Assembly: GCF_028747985.1 (NCBI RefSeq)
Contig: NZ_CP118108.1
Coordinates: 873,501-937,500 of the forward strand
Direction: 5' to 3'
DNA from: Paenibacillus urinalis
GTDB lineage: Bacteria > Bacillota > Bacilli > Paenibacillales > Paenibacillaceae
DNA length: 64,000 nucleotides
A program made the position numbers and the translations under genes. This document shows positions 35,113 to 43,596 of the stretch, in pieces; the stretch's first letter is position 1; every line of letters begins with the position of its first letter. The notes under the pieces are model-generated. The model saw only the letters and a program-made list of their open reading frames with translations, ran no database searches and had not been told where the DNA came from.

Positions 35113-37401
35113 ATGATGTCCAAAGTGTCAAACTCGCTCCGCGCATTACTCTCAACGACTCAGACGAGACTTGTTTTTGCGCTGACCATTGCGGTGTTCG
35201 TCATTATACTTGCGGTCAGCCTGACTTCCTATTACACATCCAAGTCGGTGCTCCAAAGTGAACTGAGCGAGATGCATCACCAGCTGCTCAGCGATAAGAT
35301 GAATTTTATCGAGGATTATATCAAGGATACGGACAGCACAGCCATCAAGATGGCACTGCATTCGGGTGTATATGGCTACCTCTCCAAGGGGGAGCAGATC
35401 ACGCAAACGGAAATCCGGCAGCTCATTGAGTATTTGAAATATGTGGTCATTAATTCACCCATTATAGAAAGCGCATACATTTTTAATGCAGATGAAGAGA
35501 GCTTTGTATCTTATCCCATGGGCTACAGCTCCCGGTTCAGCACATTTCCGGATTCCGACTGGGTGAGCGTAGGGAGCGAGCTTGAGGAGAAGACCATGCT
35601 TGTCAAATCGAGAACGGCAGCAGGCGGGAGCGGCAAGAACGGAACGAACGAAATTACCTATTTTCGAAAAATTGTCGTCCAAGGCGAGATGAAGGGCATA
35701 CTTGCTCTGAATTTCAATAAGTCAGAGCTGTTCGCGCAGATGAGACCAAGTGCCGTTTCGAAGATCGAGAGTGCCCAGTATATTCTCGACAGCGAAGGAA
35801 ATCTGGTGTATCAGATCGGGGATGCCCATGCTGAACCCTCCGATATCTATGTGCACACACAGCAGCTGAGAGATCAAAGATACGATGATGTTAAGCTGAA
35901 CGGGGAGTCATTGCTGCTGACCTACAATCCTTCTCCTCTGACCGACTGGAGATATGTTTCCATTGCTTCTCAGGACGATATATTGGCAAATTCCAAGAAG
36001 ATCCGCAGCGTCGTGCTGCTGGTCTCCCTCATTATGCTGGTGCTCGGAGCCTGGCTGATCATTCAGCTTCATGCGGTGACCTTCAAGCCCATTCGCCGGC
36101 TGCATTCCCTTCTCAAAAATTATGAACGTGAAGAGAACAGTCTCGATCTAGGCAAGCTTGAGAATATTACCGTCCGGCTGCTGCGGGCACATGAAGACCT
36201 GTCTCAGCAGATCCGTCATACGAAGGCAGAAGCCTCATCGAAGTTCGTACAGGATATTTTCATGGGTAATTTGTCCGGGCGGCGAGAGATGGAAGCAAGG
36301 TGGAGTCAATATTTCAAGGAATGGACGAACAGGCCGCTTCGTGTCGTGCTGATATCCATTGATCGGTATTCGGAATGGGCGGATAAATGGAGTGACAATG
36401 ATCAGTTTCTATATAAATATGCAATGAATAATATTGCAGAGGAGCTGCTTGCTCCATCTTACCGCAGTGTCAGCGTGGATCTAGGCAAGGATAAGCTGGC
36501 CCTAGTACTCCAGCCCAGTGTGGATAAGGAGGAGCCGATGGAAGCGGAGCTCAGCCAGATCCTTCCGATGCTGCAGGATATTCTGCAGACCAAGGCGTCG
36601 ATCGGGATCAGCCATCAGGCGGAGAACGTCATGAAGCTGCAGCGTGCGTATTATGAAGCGGAGAATGCACTAAGCTACCGTTTATATAAAGGGTATGGGA
36701 CGGTCATTACCTTTGAAGAAGTAGCCTCCCATGAGCGGACCGATTCCGTAGAGGATGAATCCATCGTTTCGGCATTACTCCAGGCGGTAGAGTCAGGCTC
36801 GAAGGAGCAGGCTACTCGAATGTTAAGCAAGCTGGAGGAACAGATGAGGACAGAAGGATGGTATCCTTCGGAGGTGACGGGCATGCTCACCCATATTCGT
36901 CAGCGATTGATGAAGCTGGAAGTGTCCAAGGAAGGGGCCGATCCGGAGGAAGTCATTCAGATTCGCCAGCTGTATACGCTTGATCTGCCGGATATGATGG
37001 AGCTTCTCTATGAATACACGAGCAGGCTGGCAGATCATTTTGCATCGCTTGCTGTCAGCAGGGAAGCTGTGATGGTGCAGCAGATGATTGATTTTATGAC
37101 ACGGCATTTGGACGGGAATGTAGGGGTACAGGAGATTGCTTCCTCTGTGCATATCAGTGTCAGTCTGGCGAGCCAGTTGTTCAAGCAAGAGACGGGAGAG
37201 ACGATTCACGATTATTTTACCAAGCTGCGTGTGGAAAAAGCGGGCGAGCTGCTGATCGAGACCGACTACAAGCTGGCGGAGATTGCAAGAATGGTCGGCT
37301 ATCAGCATGAGAACAGCTTCATCCGTGTATTCCGCAAGCTGAAGGATATTACGCCCGGAAAATACAGAGAGCATATGAAATACAAAAAATATACTGTTTG
37401 A
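35113..37401 (+). CDS. YesS-like membrane-bound AraC-family regulator
   Basis: One-component membrane transcription factor of 762 residues, about the length of B. subtilis YesS (761). Membrane helix near 19-41, outer cache-like sensor domain (45-290), second helix near 296-320 (VVLLVSLIMLVLGAWLII), a short HAMP-like part, a long linking domain, then two AraC helix-turn-helix units at the end (VQEIASSVHISVSLASQLFKQETG and LAEIARMVGYQHENSFIRVFRKLKD). I chose the ATG at 35113 behind GGGGGAAGG; the frame is open further up to 35038. It should activate the importer behind it in response to pectin fragments, judging by the GH105 neighbour. Confidence 0.93.
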   Translation: MMSKVSNSLRALLSTTQTRLVFALTIAVFVIILAVSLTSYYTSKSVLQSELSEMHHQLLSDKMNFIEDYIKDTDSTAIKMALHSGVYGYLSKGEQITQTEIRQLIEYLKYVVINSPIIESAYIFNADEESFVSYPMGYSSRFSTFPDSDWVSVGSELEEKTMLVKSRTAAGGSGKNGTNEITYFRKIVVQGEMKGILALNFNKSELFAQMRPSAVSKIESAQYILDSEGNLVYQIGDAHAEPSDIYVHTQQLRDQRYDDVKLNGESLLLTYNPSPLTDWRYVSIASQDDILANSKKIRSVVLLVSLIMLVLGAWLIIQLHAVTFKPIRRLHSLLKNYEREENSLDLGKLENITVRLLRAHEDLSQQIRHTKAEASSKFVQDIFMGNLSGRREMEARWSQYFKEWTNRPLRVVLISIDRYSEWADKWSDNDQFLYKYAMNNIAEELLAPSYRSVSVDLGKDKLALVLQPSVDKEEPMEAELSQILPMLQDILQTKASIGISHQAENVMKLQRAYYEAENALSYRLYKGYGTVITFEEVASHERTDSVEDESIVSALLQAVESGSKEQATRMLSKLEEQMRTEGWYPSEVTGMLTHIRQRLMKLEVSKEGADPEEVIQIRQLYTLDLPDMMELLYEYTSRLADHFASLAVSREAVMVQQMIDFMTRHLDGNVGVQEIASSVHISVSLASQLFKQETGETIHDYFTKLRVEKAGELLIETDYKLAEIARMVGYQHENSFIRVFRKLKDITPGKYREHMKYKKYTV

Positions 37402-37423
37402 TCAAAACATGATGAACCGAAGC

Positions 37424-37463
37424 TCCACCCTATGAGCAAATACTGCAGAAGGGTGGATTTTTC
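37424..37463 (+). terminator. Terminator after YesS-like gene
   Basis: TCCACCCT pairs with AGGGTGGA and TTTTTCTC follows. Confidence 0.8.
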
Positions 37464-37513
37464 TCTTTATGTCCATATTTTGGCGGAATGGTCAATTGCT
37501 GATTTGCCCCGTC

Positions 37514-37551
37514 AGTCGTACATTGAGGGTGTCCCTCGTGGCATTACGACT
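37514..37551 (+). promoter_or_regulatory. Stem-loop in leader of third LplBC importer
   Basis: Outer stem AGTCGTA/TACGACT and inner stem GAGGG/CCCTC around TGT. It ends 29 bases before the first permease start codon and has no T-run, so it is not a terminator. It may be a DNA binding site or an mRNA-stabilising hairpin. Confidence 0.5.
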
Positions 37552-37580
37552 ATAGAAGAGAAAGGCGGGCGAACATACAC

Positions 37581-38537
37581 ATGGCTGACATCACAGCGAA
37601 ACCGGAGGTGTCTCATTCCACACCGAAACGAGGATCCATTCGTCCTTACCTGCATAATGTCCGCAAGTACTGGATGCTCTACCTCATGATCCTGCCGGGA
37701 ATTGTGTATTACATCTTATTTAAATACGTTCCGTTAGCTGGCAGCATCATTACCTTTCAGGATTATCAGATTATGAATGGGATATGGGGCAGTCCCTGGG
37801 TTGGCTTCGATAATTTCAAGTTCATTTTTACGTATCCGGATTTCTGGAACGTGCTCCGCAATACAGCGCTCATTGCGCTCTATCAGCTTGTATTCAGCTT
37901 CCCGGCGCCGATTATTCTCGCGCTGCTGTTCAATGAGGTTGCAGGGAGATTCATGAAGCGCACGTATCAGAGTATTTTTTATCTTCCGCACTTCTTGTCC
38001 TGGGTCGTTGTAGGCGGCATTGTATTCGAGCTGCTGGCCACAGGAGGACTTGTGAACGTAATCCGTGGCTGGTTCGGGTATGAGCCTGTTCTATTTATGC
38101 AGCAGGAAGGGGCTTTCCGGACGATCGTCATTCTGTCAGGAATTTGGAAGGAAGTGGGCTGGGGAACGATTATTTATCTTGCAGCTCTCACAGCGATCAA
38201 TCCAAATCTATACGAAGCAGCCGTCGTCGACGGTGCCGGCAAATGGAAGCAGGCAATCTATATTACGCTGCCGTCTCTGCTGCCGACCATTACAGTACTG
38301 TTCCTACTGAATATCGGTAATTTCCTGGAGCTTGGATTTGATCAAATATTTAACCTGCTGACACCAATGACGTATTCGGTGGGAGATATTATCGAGACTT
38401 ATGTGTATAGGGCAGGGGTACTTCAGGGGCAGTACAGCATGACAACAGCCATTGGTCTGTTCCAGTCCGTCATTGGGTTTATTTTGCTCTATATCTTTAA
38501 TCGGCTTGCGAGAAAAACAGAGCAGGGGTTGTGGTGA
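37581..38537 (+). CDS. ABC sugar importer permease, LplB type
   Basis: Permease subunit of 318 residues with YLMILPGIVYYILFKYVPLAG, FPAPIILALLFNEV, QSIFYLPHFLSW and the EAA loop at about 207-235 (LYEAAVVDGAGKWKQA). It is the first gene of the third LplBC-type importer in the window and probably carries unsaturated galacturonides or rhamnogalacturonan fragments, in view of the GH105 gene. Its stop overlaps the start of the next permease (TGATG). Confidence 0.95.
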   Translation: MADITAKPEVSHSTPKRGSIRPYLHNVRKYWMLYLMILPGIVYYILFKYVPLAGSIITFQDYQIMNGIWGSPWVGFDNFKFIFTYPDFWNVLRNTALIALYQLVFSFPAPIILALLFNEVAGRFMKRTYQSIFYLPHFLSWVVVGGIVFELLATGGLVNVIRGWFGYEPVLFMQQEGAFRTIVILSGIWKEVGWGTIIYLAALTAINPNLYEAAVVDGAGKWKQAIYITLPSLLPTITVLFLLNIGNFLELGFDQIFNLLTPMTYSVGDIIETYVYRAGVLQGQYSMTTAIGLFQSVIGFILLYIFNRLARKTEQGLW

Positions 38538-39403
38538 TGAAAAATACATTTGGAGAAAAAGTGTTCAAGGTCGTCAATTACACCTTCTTGACGTTGGCTG
38601 CATTTACGATGCTCGCACCGCTCGTGCAAATGCTGGCCATGTCCTTCAGTTCGCCGATTGCGGCGGATTCAAAGAAAGTATTCTTGTTCCCGGTCGAATT
38701 TACATTCGGAGCGTGGGAGTACATTCTGAATCGGCAGGATTTGTGGAATTCGTTTGCCGTCACGATCTTCATTACGGTGGTGGGTACGCTGCTCAGTGTC
38801 TTATTCTCTGTGCTCACCGCCTATCCGCTGGCGCATCCGAAGTTCATGATCAAGAGACATGTCATGTTCGGCATTGTGATCACGATGATATTCAATGCAC
38901 CGCTCATCCCGTTCTATCTGACGGTCAAATCGCTCGGGATGCTGGATTCCATCTGGGCACTGATTATTCCAGGACTGATCGGCACGTTCAACATGGTCAT
39001 TATTCGTACCTTCTTCATGGGTATACCTGCTGAGTTGTCTGACTCGGCACAGATCGACGGCTGCCATGATTTCAGAGTATTGTTCCAGATCTTCCTGCCG
39101 TTATCGAAGCCCGTACTTGCAACAGTCAGCTTATTCTATGCTGTAGGTTATTGGAACACGTTCCAGCGGGCCATTCTGTTCATCCGAGATCCGAATCTCC
39201 ATCCGCTTCAGGTGAAGCTGAGGGAATATATTGTATCGCCGGAAATGCTGAGTGTGACAGATATGCTCGGCAGCTTCGATTACAACATTACAACACTGAA
39301 GGCGGCCACTATTATATTTGCGGCAACGCCGATCATTCTGGTATATCCCTTCCTGCAAAAATATTTTGTCAAAGGAGCGATGCTGGGTTCATTAAAGGGC
39401 TAG
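38537..39403 (+). CDS. ABC sugar importer permease, LplC type
   Basis: Permease subunit of 288 residues. ATG at 38537 shares one base with the upstream stop (TGATG), with CAGGGG before it; two upstream in-frame GTG codons are less likely. The EAA loop lies near residues 164-192 (LSDSAQIDGCHDFRVL), and the tail QKYFVKGAMLGSLKG is typical. Coupled translation with the first permease is likely. Confidence 0.94.
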   Translation: MKNTFGEKVFKVVNYTFLTLAAFTMLAPLVQMLAMSFSSPIAADSKKVFLFPVEFTFGAWEYILNRQDLWNSFAVTIFITVVGTLLSVLFSVLTAYPLAHPKFMIKRHVMFGIVITMIFNAPLIPFYLTVKSLGMLDSIWALIIPGLIGTFNMVIIRTFFMGIPAELSDSAQIDGCHDFRVLFQIFLPLSKPVLATVSLFYAVGYWNTFQRAILFIRDPNLHPLQVKLREYIVSPEMLSVTDMLGSFDYNITTLKAATIIFAATPIILVYPFLQKYFVKGAMLGSLKG

Positions 39404-39505
39404 CCCATCCGGCGGAATCACTGCATGTGATGAATTCATGATTTTGAATATGCGAATGGTGTAAATCGCGGGTCATATAACCTATTGAAAAAGGGGAGAT
39501 CTCAC

Positions 39506-41062
39506 TTGTGGAATCGTAATCAGTGGACTCATAAAGGATGGACTTGGTCTGTTCTGGCATTGACGCTAGGGATAACGACGGTGCTGGCTGGCTGCAGCAG
39601 CAATACGGATACAGGCAGCTCAGCTGCGCCGACCAATCCGGATTATGTGGTAGTCGATGTCTATAAGACGCATCTGAGCAAGGGCAAGCTGCCAACGCCG
39701 GATGATGCGCATGTGCAGTATATCGCAGAGAGGACGGGAGTGCAGTATAATCTGCAGACAACCTCGTCAGGCGGTGATCCGGTGGAAAGCATGAACGTGA
39801 TGATCGCTTCCGGTGATCTGCCGGATATTATGAGACCGGTGGGTGGCGTAGAGCAGACGCTGATCTCGCAGAATGGCGCTCTTGCGCTCGACGATTTGCT
39901 GCCGAAGTATGCTCCGAACTTATGGAAGCGCATTCCTCAGGAAGCCTGGGATATTGTACGTTCAGCCTCACCAGACGGTAAGATTTATTATGTTCCCAAG
40001 ATCTATATGATTCCAGAGCGTGCGCCAATGATTCGGCAGGACTGGCTGGATGCAGTAGGGCTCGAAATGCCGACAACACAGGAAGAATACGTGGAAGTAT
40101 TGAAGGCTTTCCTGAACGAGGATCCTAACGGCAATGGTCAGGCTGATGAGATTCCAACGACAGGCAGGGAGTTCGGAACCTGGATGGATCATCTGTTCGC
40201 CATGTACGGTGTGGCAATGTGGGAAGGGAAGCCGGAATGGGATATTTACGACGGCAAGCTGCAGTATGCAGGTGTTACACAGAACATGAAGGATGCCATT
40301 GTCTTTGTACGTGATCTGTACGAACAGAAGCTGCTGGATAACGAGACCTTCCTGAACAAGGGCGAAATCTGGACAGCGAAGATTAACAACAATCTGGTTG
40401 GCAGCTGGTATCATCTGCCTGGAAACTTGAAGGATCGGCTGGCCGCGATCCAGACGCTTGCCCCAGAAGCCGTCGTCAAAGGAATGCCGATCCCGACCGT
40501 GGAAGGATACGAAGGCTATGTCACCCAAAAAAGTGTAGGCGAGCCGGAGTGGATGATTCCGAAGGTATCCGAGGACAAGGCAGAGGCATCGCTGAAGCTG
40601 CTTGACTTCTTCTACGATCCGGCGAACGAGGATTTTATTCGCTTCGGTATTGAAGGCGTGCACCATGAAGTGGTAGACGGCAAGAAACAGCTGCTCCCTG
40701 CGGATGACAATACACCGATTGGGCTGGGTATGCTGAATTACAATACGAAGGAGACCATGGATGTTCGAATTGAACAGACCTTCCCGGAGGATCAGGTTCA
40801 GATGGTCAAGGACATCTTTGAAGTGGCAACAGCGGATGCCCGCCGTATTGCGGGAGACGGATTACCTTCGTCTGTATACCAAGGGTATCCGGATATTCAG
40901 TCTCATAAGCTGTTCCAGGAATATTTGTCCAAGATCGTAATCGGTGAATGGCCGCTGGAGAAATTTGATGAGTTCGTGGAGCGCTGGAACAGCTCTGGCG
41001 GTGCAGAGGTCACGAAGCGGGCACAGGAATGGTATGAGAAGGTGCAGAGCTACCAGCAGTAA
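39506..41062 (+). CDS. Large sugar-binding lipoprotein, LplA type
   Basis: Extracellular binding protein of 518 residues. TTG start at 39506, seven bases after GGGGAG, giving MWNRNQW; a TTG seven codons earlier lacks a ribosome site. The signal peptide ends with the lipobox VLAGC. The mature part has PDIMRPVGGVEQTLISQNGALALDDLLPKYAPN and the metal-binding-like NEDPNGNGQADEIP loop common in LplA-type proteins. It lies 102 bases after the permeases, and a large stem-loop follows the stop. Confidence 0.94.
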   Translation: MWNRNQWTHKGWTWSVLALTLGITTVLAGCSSNTDTGSSAAPTNPDYVVVDVYKTHLSKGKLPTPDDAHVQYIAERTGVQYNLQTTSSGGDPVESMNVMIASGDLPDIMRPVGGVEQTLISQNGALALDDLLPKYAPNLWKRIPQEAWDIVRSASPDGKIYYVPKIYMIPERAPMIRQDWLDAVGLEMPTTQEEYVEVLKAFLNEDPNGNGQADEIPTTGREFGTWMDHLFAMYGVAMWEGKPEWDIYDGKLQYAGVTQNMKDAIVFVRDLYEQKLLDNETFLNKGEIWTAKINNNLVGSWYHLPGNLKDRLAAIQTLAPEAVVKGMPIPTVEGYEGYVTQKSVGEPEWMIPKVSEDKAEASLKLLDFFYDPANEDFIRFGIEGVHHEVVDGKKQLLPADDNTPIGLGMLNYNTKETMDVRIEQTFPEDQVQMVKDIFEVATADARRIAGDGLPSSVYQGYPDIQSHKLFQEYLSKIVIGEWPLEKFDEFVERWNSSGGAEVTKRAQEWYEKVQSYQQ

Positions 41063-41079
41063 CGGAGCAACCAGGTTCA

Positions 41080-41156
41080 CATTCAATGAGGCCGTCCGCC
41101 ATAAGCACAGTACTTACCGCTTAATATGATCCGAGAAGGCACCGCCTCATTGAATG
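41080..41156 (+). repeat. 13-base perfect inverted repeat between binding protein and next gene
   Basis: CATTCAATGAGGC (41080-41092) and its exact reverse complement (41144-41156) with a 51-base loop; the stem can extend inward with mismatches. No T-run follows on either strand, so this is more like a stabilising intercistronic stem-loop than a terminator. Confidence 0.8.
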
Positions 41157-41209
41157 GTTCGAAAAAACATGCTGGGCATCAAAAAAATACCAGGAGGACT
41201 TCTAGCCTT

Positions 41210-43279
41210 ATGCAAAAAATTGATCGCAAATCGCTTGTCACCCGGCATAATCCGGTGCTGCGGCAGGCCGAGACCCTATCACCACTGTCTGTAGGGAATG
41301 GGGAGTTTGCCTACACCGTAGATATTACCGGTATGCAAAGCTTCCCTGAAGAGTATACGTTCCCGCTAGGAACCCAGTCCAACTGGGGATGGCACAGTAC
41401 GGGCGGGCATGATCTGTATCGGTACGAGGATGTAAAGCTCACTTCATTTGAAACGCACGGACGCCAAGTGGGATATGCTACCGATGCTGCCGGTCAGGAG
41501 GAGGTATTCCACTGGCTGAGACAGAATCCGCATCGGGTCCAGCTCGGTGTCATCGGACTTGAACTGCTATCCTCGGAAGGAAGCCGTATTCGGCTCCAGG
41601 ACCTTGGCGACATTGAACAAGAGCTTGATTTGTGGACCGGAATCATCAAGAGCCGGTTCTGTGTAGAGGGCGTACCTGTTACCGTTCTCACCAGCTGCCA
41701 TGACCGGCTGGATCAGATCGGGTTGACTGTAGAGTCAGAGCTCATCGAGCAAGGCAGGCTGTTTGTATCCGTCCGGTTTCCTGCTCCCCACCCACAGTCC
41801 CGCGGCTGGGGCAGCAGTATAGGTCTGAACTGGGAGATCAAAGAGGAGCATAAGAGCGAGCTGCATCATGCAGATCAGCATGGAGCTGAGATCCGGAGAA
41901 TCATGGACGAAGACAAGTATGTAGTGAAGCTCGCATGGACTGACGGCGAACTTGTCCAGCTCGGCCGGCATGCCTATCGCCTGGTTCCGAACAGCTCCTT
42001 ATCGCAGCTCGATTTGACGGTCTGTTATGCACCTTCTGCCGATGAGGTCAAGGAGCTGGCTTCCGCCGAGGCTATCCGATCTTCTTCTGGCGTACATTGG
42101 GAGCAGTTCTGGAAGAGCGGCGGGGCTATTGAGCTCGCGGGCAGCCGTGATCCGCGGGGTGCCGAGCTGGAGCGCAGAATCATCTTGTCCCAATATCAGA
42201 CTGCGCTGCATTCCGCAGGGACCATTCCCCCGCAGGAGACCGGGCTGATGTACAACAGCTGGTTTGGTAAGCCCCACCTCGAAATGCACTGGTGGCATGC
42301 GGCTCACTTTGCCCAGTGGGGAAGAATTCATCTGCTGGAGCGCAGCCTGTCCTGGTACGATAAGATTCTGCCGAAGGCACGTGAACTGGCAGTGTCACAA
42401 GGGTATACCGGTGCCCGATGGCCGAAGATGGTGGGTCCGGAAGGCGATCAGAGCCCGTCCAGCGTCGCGACGCTGCTGATCTGGCAACAGCCGCATCCGA
42501 TTGATCTGGCCTATCTGTGCTATCAGGCCAATCCGGGAGAGGCTGTGCTTGAACGGTACAAGGAGATTGTGATGGAAACTGCTGAATTTATGGCTTCCTT
42601 CGCGGTGTGGGATGAGCCTGGGCAGCGTTATGTGCTCGGTCCGCCCGTTATCCCGGCACAAGAGAACCACCGGGGCAGCGAGACGATGAATCCCGTATAT
42701 GAACTGGAATATTGGCGGCATGGTCTTGAGATTGCACTCTTGTGGCGAGAGAGACTTGGGCTGCCAGACGAGCCGAAGTGGCGTCATGTCATGGAGCATT
42801 TATCAGTACCGAAGCCGGTAAATGGTGTATATGAGGCGCATGAGCTATGTACGGATACGTATAGAAGAGCGAATATAGATCACCCGTCCATGCTGGCGGC
42901 GCTTGGTGTTCTGCCCGGCAAGCTGATCGACCGGTCGGTTATGCTCTCTACTCTGCACCGAGTAAGAGAAGCGTGGCGGTGGGAAACTTCATGGGGATGG
43001 GATTTTCCAACGGCAGCGATGACGGCGGCGAGACTGGGCGAAGGTGACTTCGCCGTAGACATGCTGCTCATGGACCAGGTGAAAAATACGTATTTGAAAA
43101 ATGGGCACAATTATCAGCGGGATGATCTGCTGGCCTATTTACCGGGCAATGGAGGACTCCTTGCAGCAGTCGCCCTGATGGCGGCGGGCTGGATTGACGG
43201 ACCTAACGGTGATGCTCCCGGCTTCCCTCAGGATGGCAGCTGGACCGTCAAGCAGGAGGGGCTTGTTCAGAGGTTGTGA
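41210..43279 (+). CDS. Putative six-hairpin glycosidase-like protein
   Basis: Protein of 689 residues; no characterised family is recognised with certainty. The N-terminus (KSLVTRHNPVLRQAETLSPLSVGNGEFAYTVDITGMQSF) is the kind of beta-sandwich opening seen in GH65/GH95-like glycosidases, and the C-terminal half (MYNSWFGKPHLEMHWWHAAHFAQWGR, GARWPKMVGPEGDQSPSS, VIPAQENHRGSETMNPVYELEYW, TSWGWDFPTAAMTAARLG) reads as an (alpha/alpha)6 toroid rich in Trp and acidic residues. No signal peptide, so cytoplasmic. I chose the ATG at 41210 behind AGGAGG; the frame is open up to 41126. Its place after the importer makes it a candidate glycosidase for the imported oligosaccharide. Confidence 0.8.
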   Translation: MQKIDRKSLVTRHNPVLRQAETLSPLSVGNGEFAYTVDITGMQSFPEEYTFPLGTQSNWGWHSTGGHDLYRYEDVKLTSFETHGRQVGYATDAAGQEEVFHWLRQNPHRVQLGVIGLELLSSEGSRIRLQDLGDIEQELDLWTGIIKSRFCVEGVPVTVLTSCHDRLDQIGLTVESELIEQGRLFVSVRFPAPHPQSRGWGSSIGLNWEIKEEHKSELHHADQHGAEIRRIMDEDKYVVKLAWTDGELVQLGRHAYRLVPNSSLSQLDLTVCYAPSADEVKELASAEAIRSSSGVHWEQFWKSGGAIELAGSRDPRGAELERRIILSQYQTALHSAGTIPPQETGLMYNSWFGKPHLEMHWWHAAHFAQWGRIHLLERSLSWYDKILPKARELAVSQGYTGARWPKMVGPEGDQSPSSVATLLIWQQPHPIDLAYLCYQANPGEAVLERYKEIVMETAEFMASFAVWDEPGQRYVLGPPVIPAQENHRGSETMNPVYELEYWRHGLEIALLWRERLGLPDEPKWRHVMEHLSVPKPVNGVYEAHELCTDTYRRANIDHPSMLAALGVLPGKLIDRSVMLSTLHRVREAWRWETSWGWDFPTAAMTAARLGEGDFAVDMLLMDQVKNTYLKNGHNYQRDDLLAYLPGNGGLLAAVALMAAGWIDGPNGDAPGFPQDGSWTVKQEGLVQRL

Positions 43280-43340
43280 GATGCTATCCAGCTTAAAGAA
43301 CATAATTAGTTCTCTATATAAAGCGTTCATCCGTAATTAG

Positions 43341-43388
43341 AGAAGCTTCATGCATGATAACTCATGCCTGGAGCTTCTTTTTTTATTT
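43341..43388 (+). terminator. Terminator after the glycosidase-like gene
   Basis: AGAAGCTTCATGCATG pairs imperfectly with CATGCCTGGAGCTTCT, and TTTTTTT follows. Confidence 0.85.
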
Positions 43389-43474
43389 TTAGCGATTAAT
43401 TGGGCTGCAGATTGTAGGCCTGCCTTCTGTGGCAGCTATTGAGCGATCAAGGATAGGATATCCCCCTAAATAAA

Positions 43475-43529
43475 GTCCAGATGACCTGAACATAATCCAG
43501 TGTAGCGCTTACATTTTGGGGCTTATAAT
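43475..43529 (+). promoter_or_regulatory. Activator-type promoter of the binding protein gene
   Basis: A 26-base site made of GTCCAGAT (43475) and ATAATCCAG (ending 43500), with TCCAG repeated in the same direction 20 bases apart, is followed after 23 bases by a perfect -10 box TATAAT (43524-43529). The -35 position (TGTAGC) is poor. The same arrangement recurs at 45018-45072 before the permeases. A cre-like sequence (TGTAGCGCTTACA, 43501-43513) covers the -35 region. Confidence 0.8.
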
Positions 43530-43596
43530 CTGAGGTGCAAGCAAGTGAGTGTAAGTATAACCATCCATCCAAACGGAATGAAAAGGAAGTGTTGAT

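Larger units (their letters stand above)
43280..43596. other. Intergenic region before the fourth importer
   Basis: The left part holds the terminator of the preceding gene, the right part an activator-type promoter (separate entries). No coding frame is seen. Confidence 0.7.

Noticed and set aside
39968..40666. Minus-strand frame of 232 codons
   Set aside because: Shadow of the binding lipoprotein gene.
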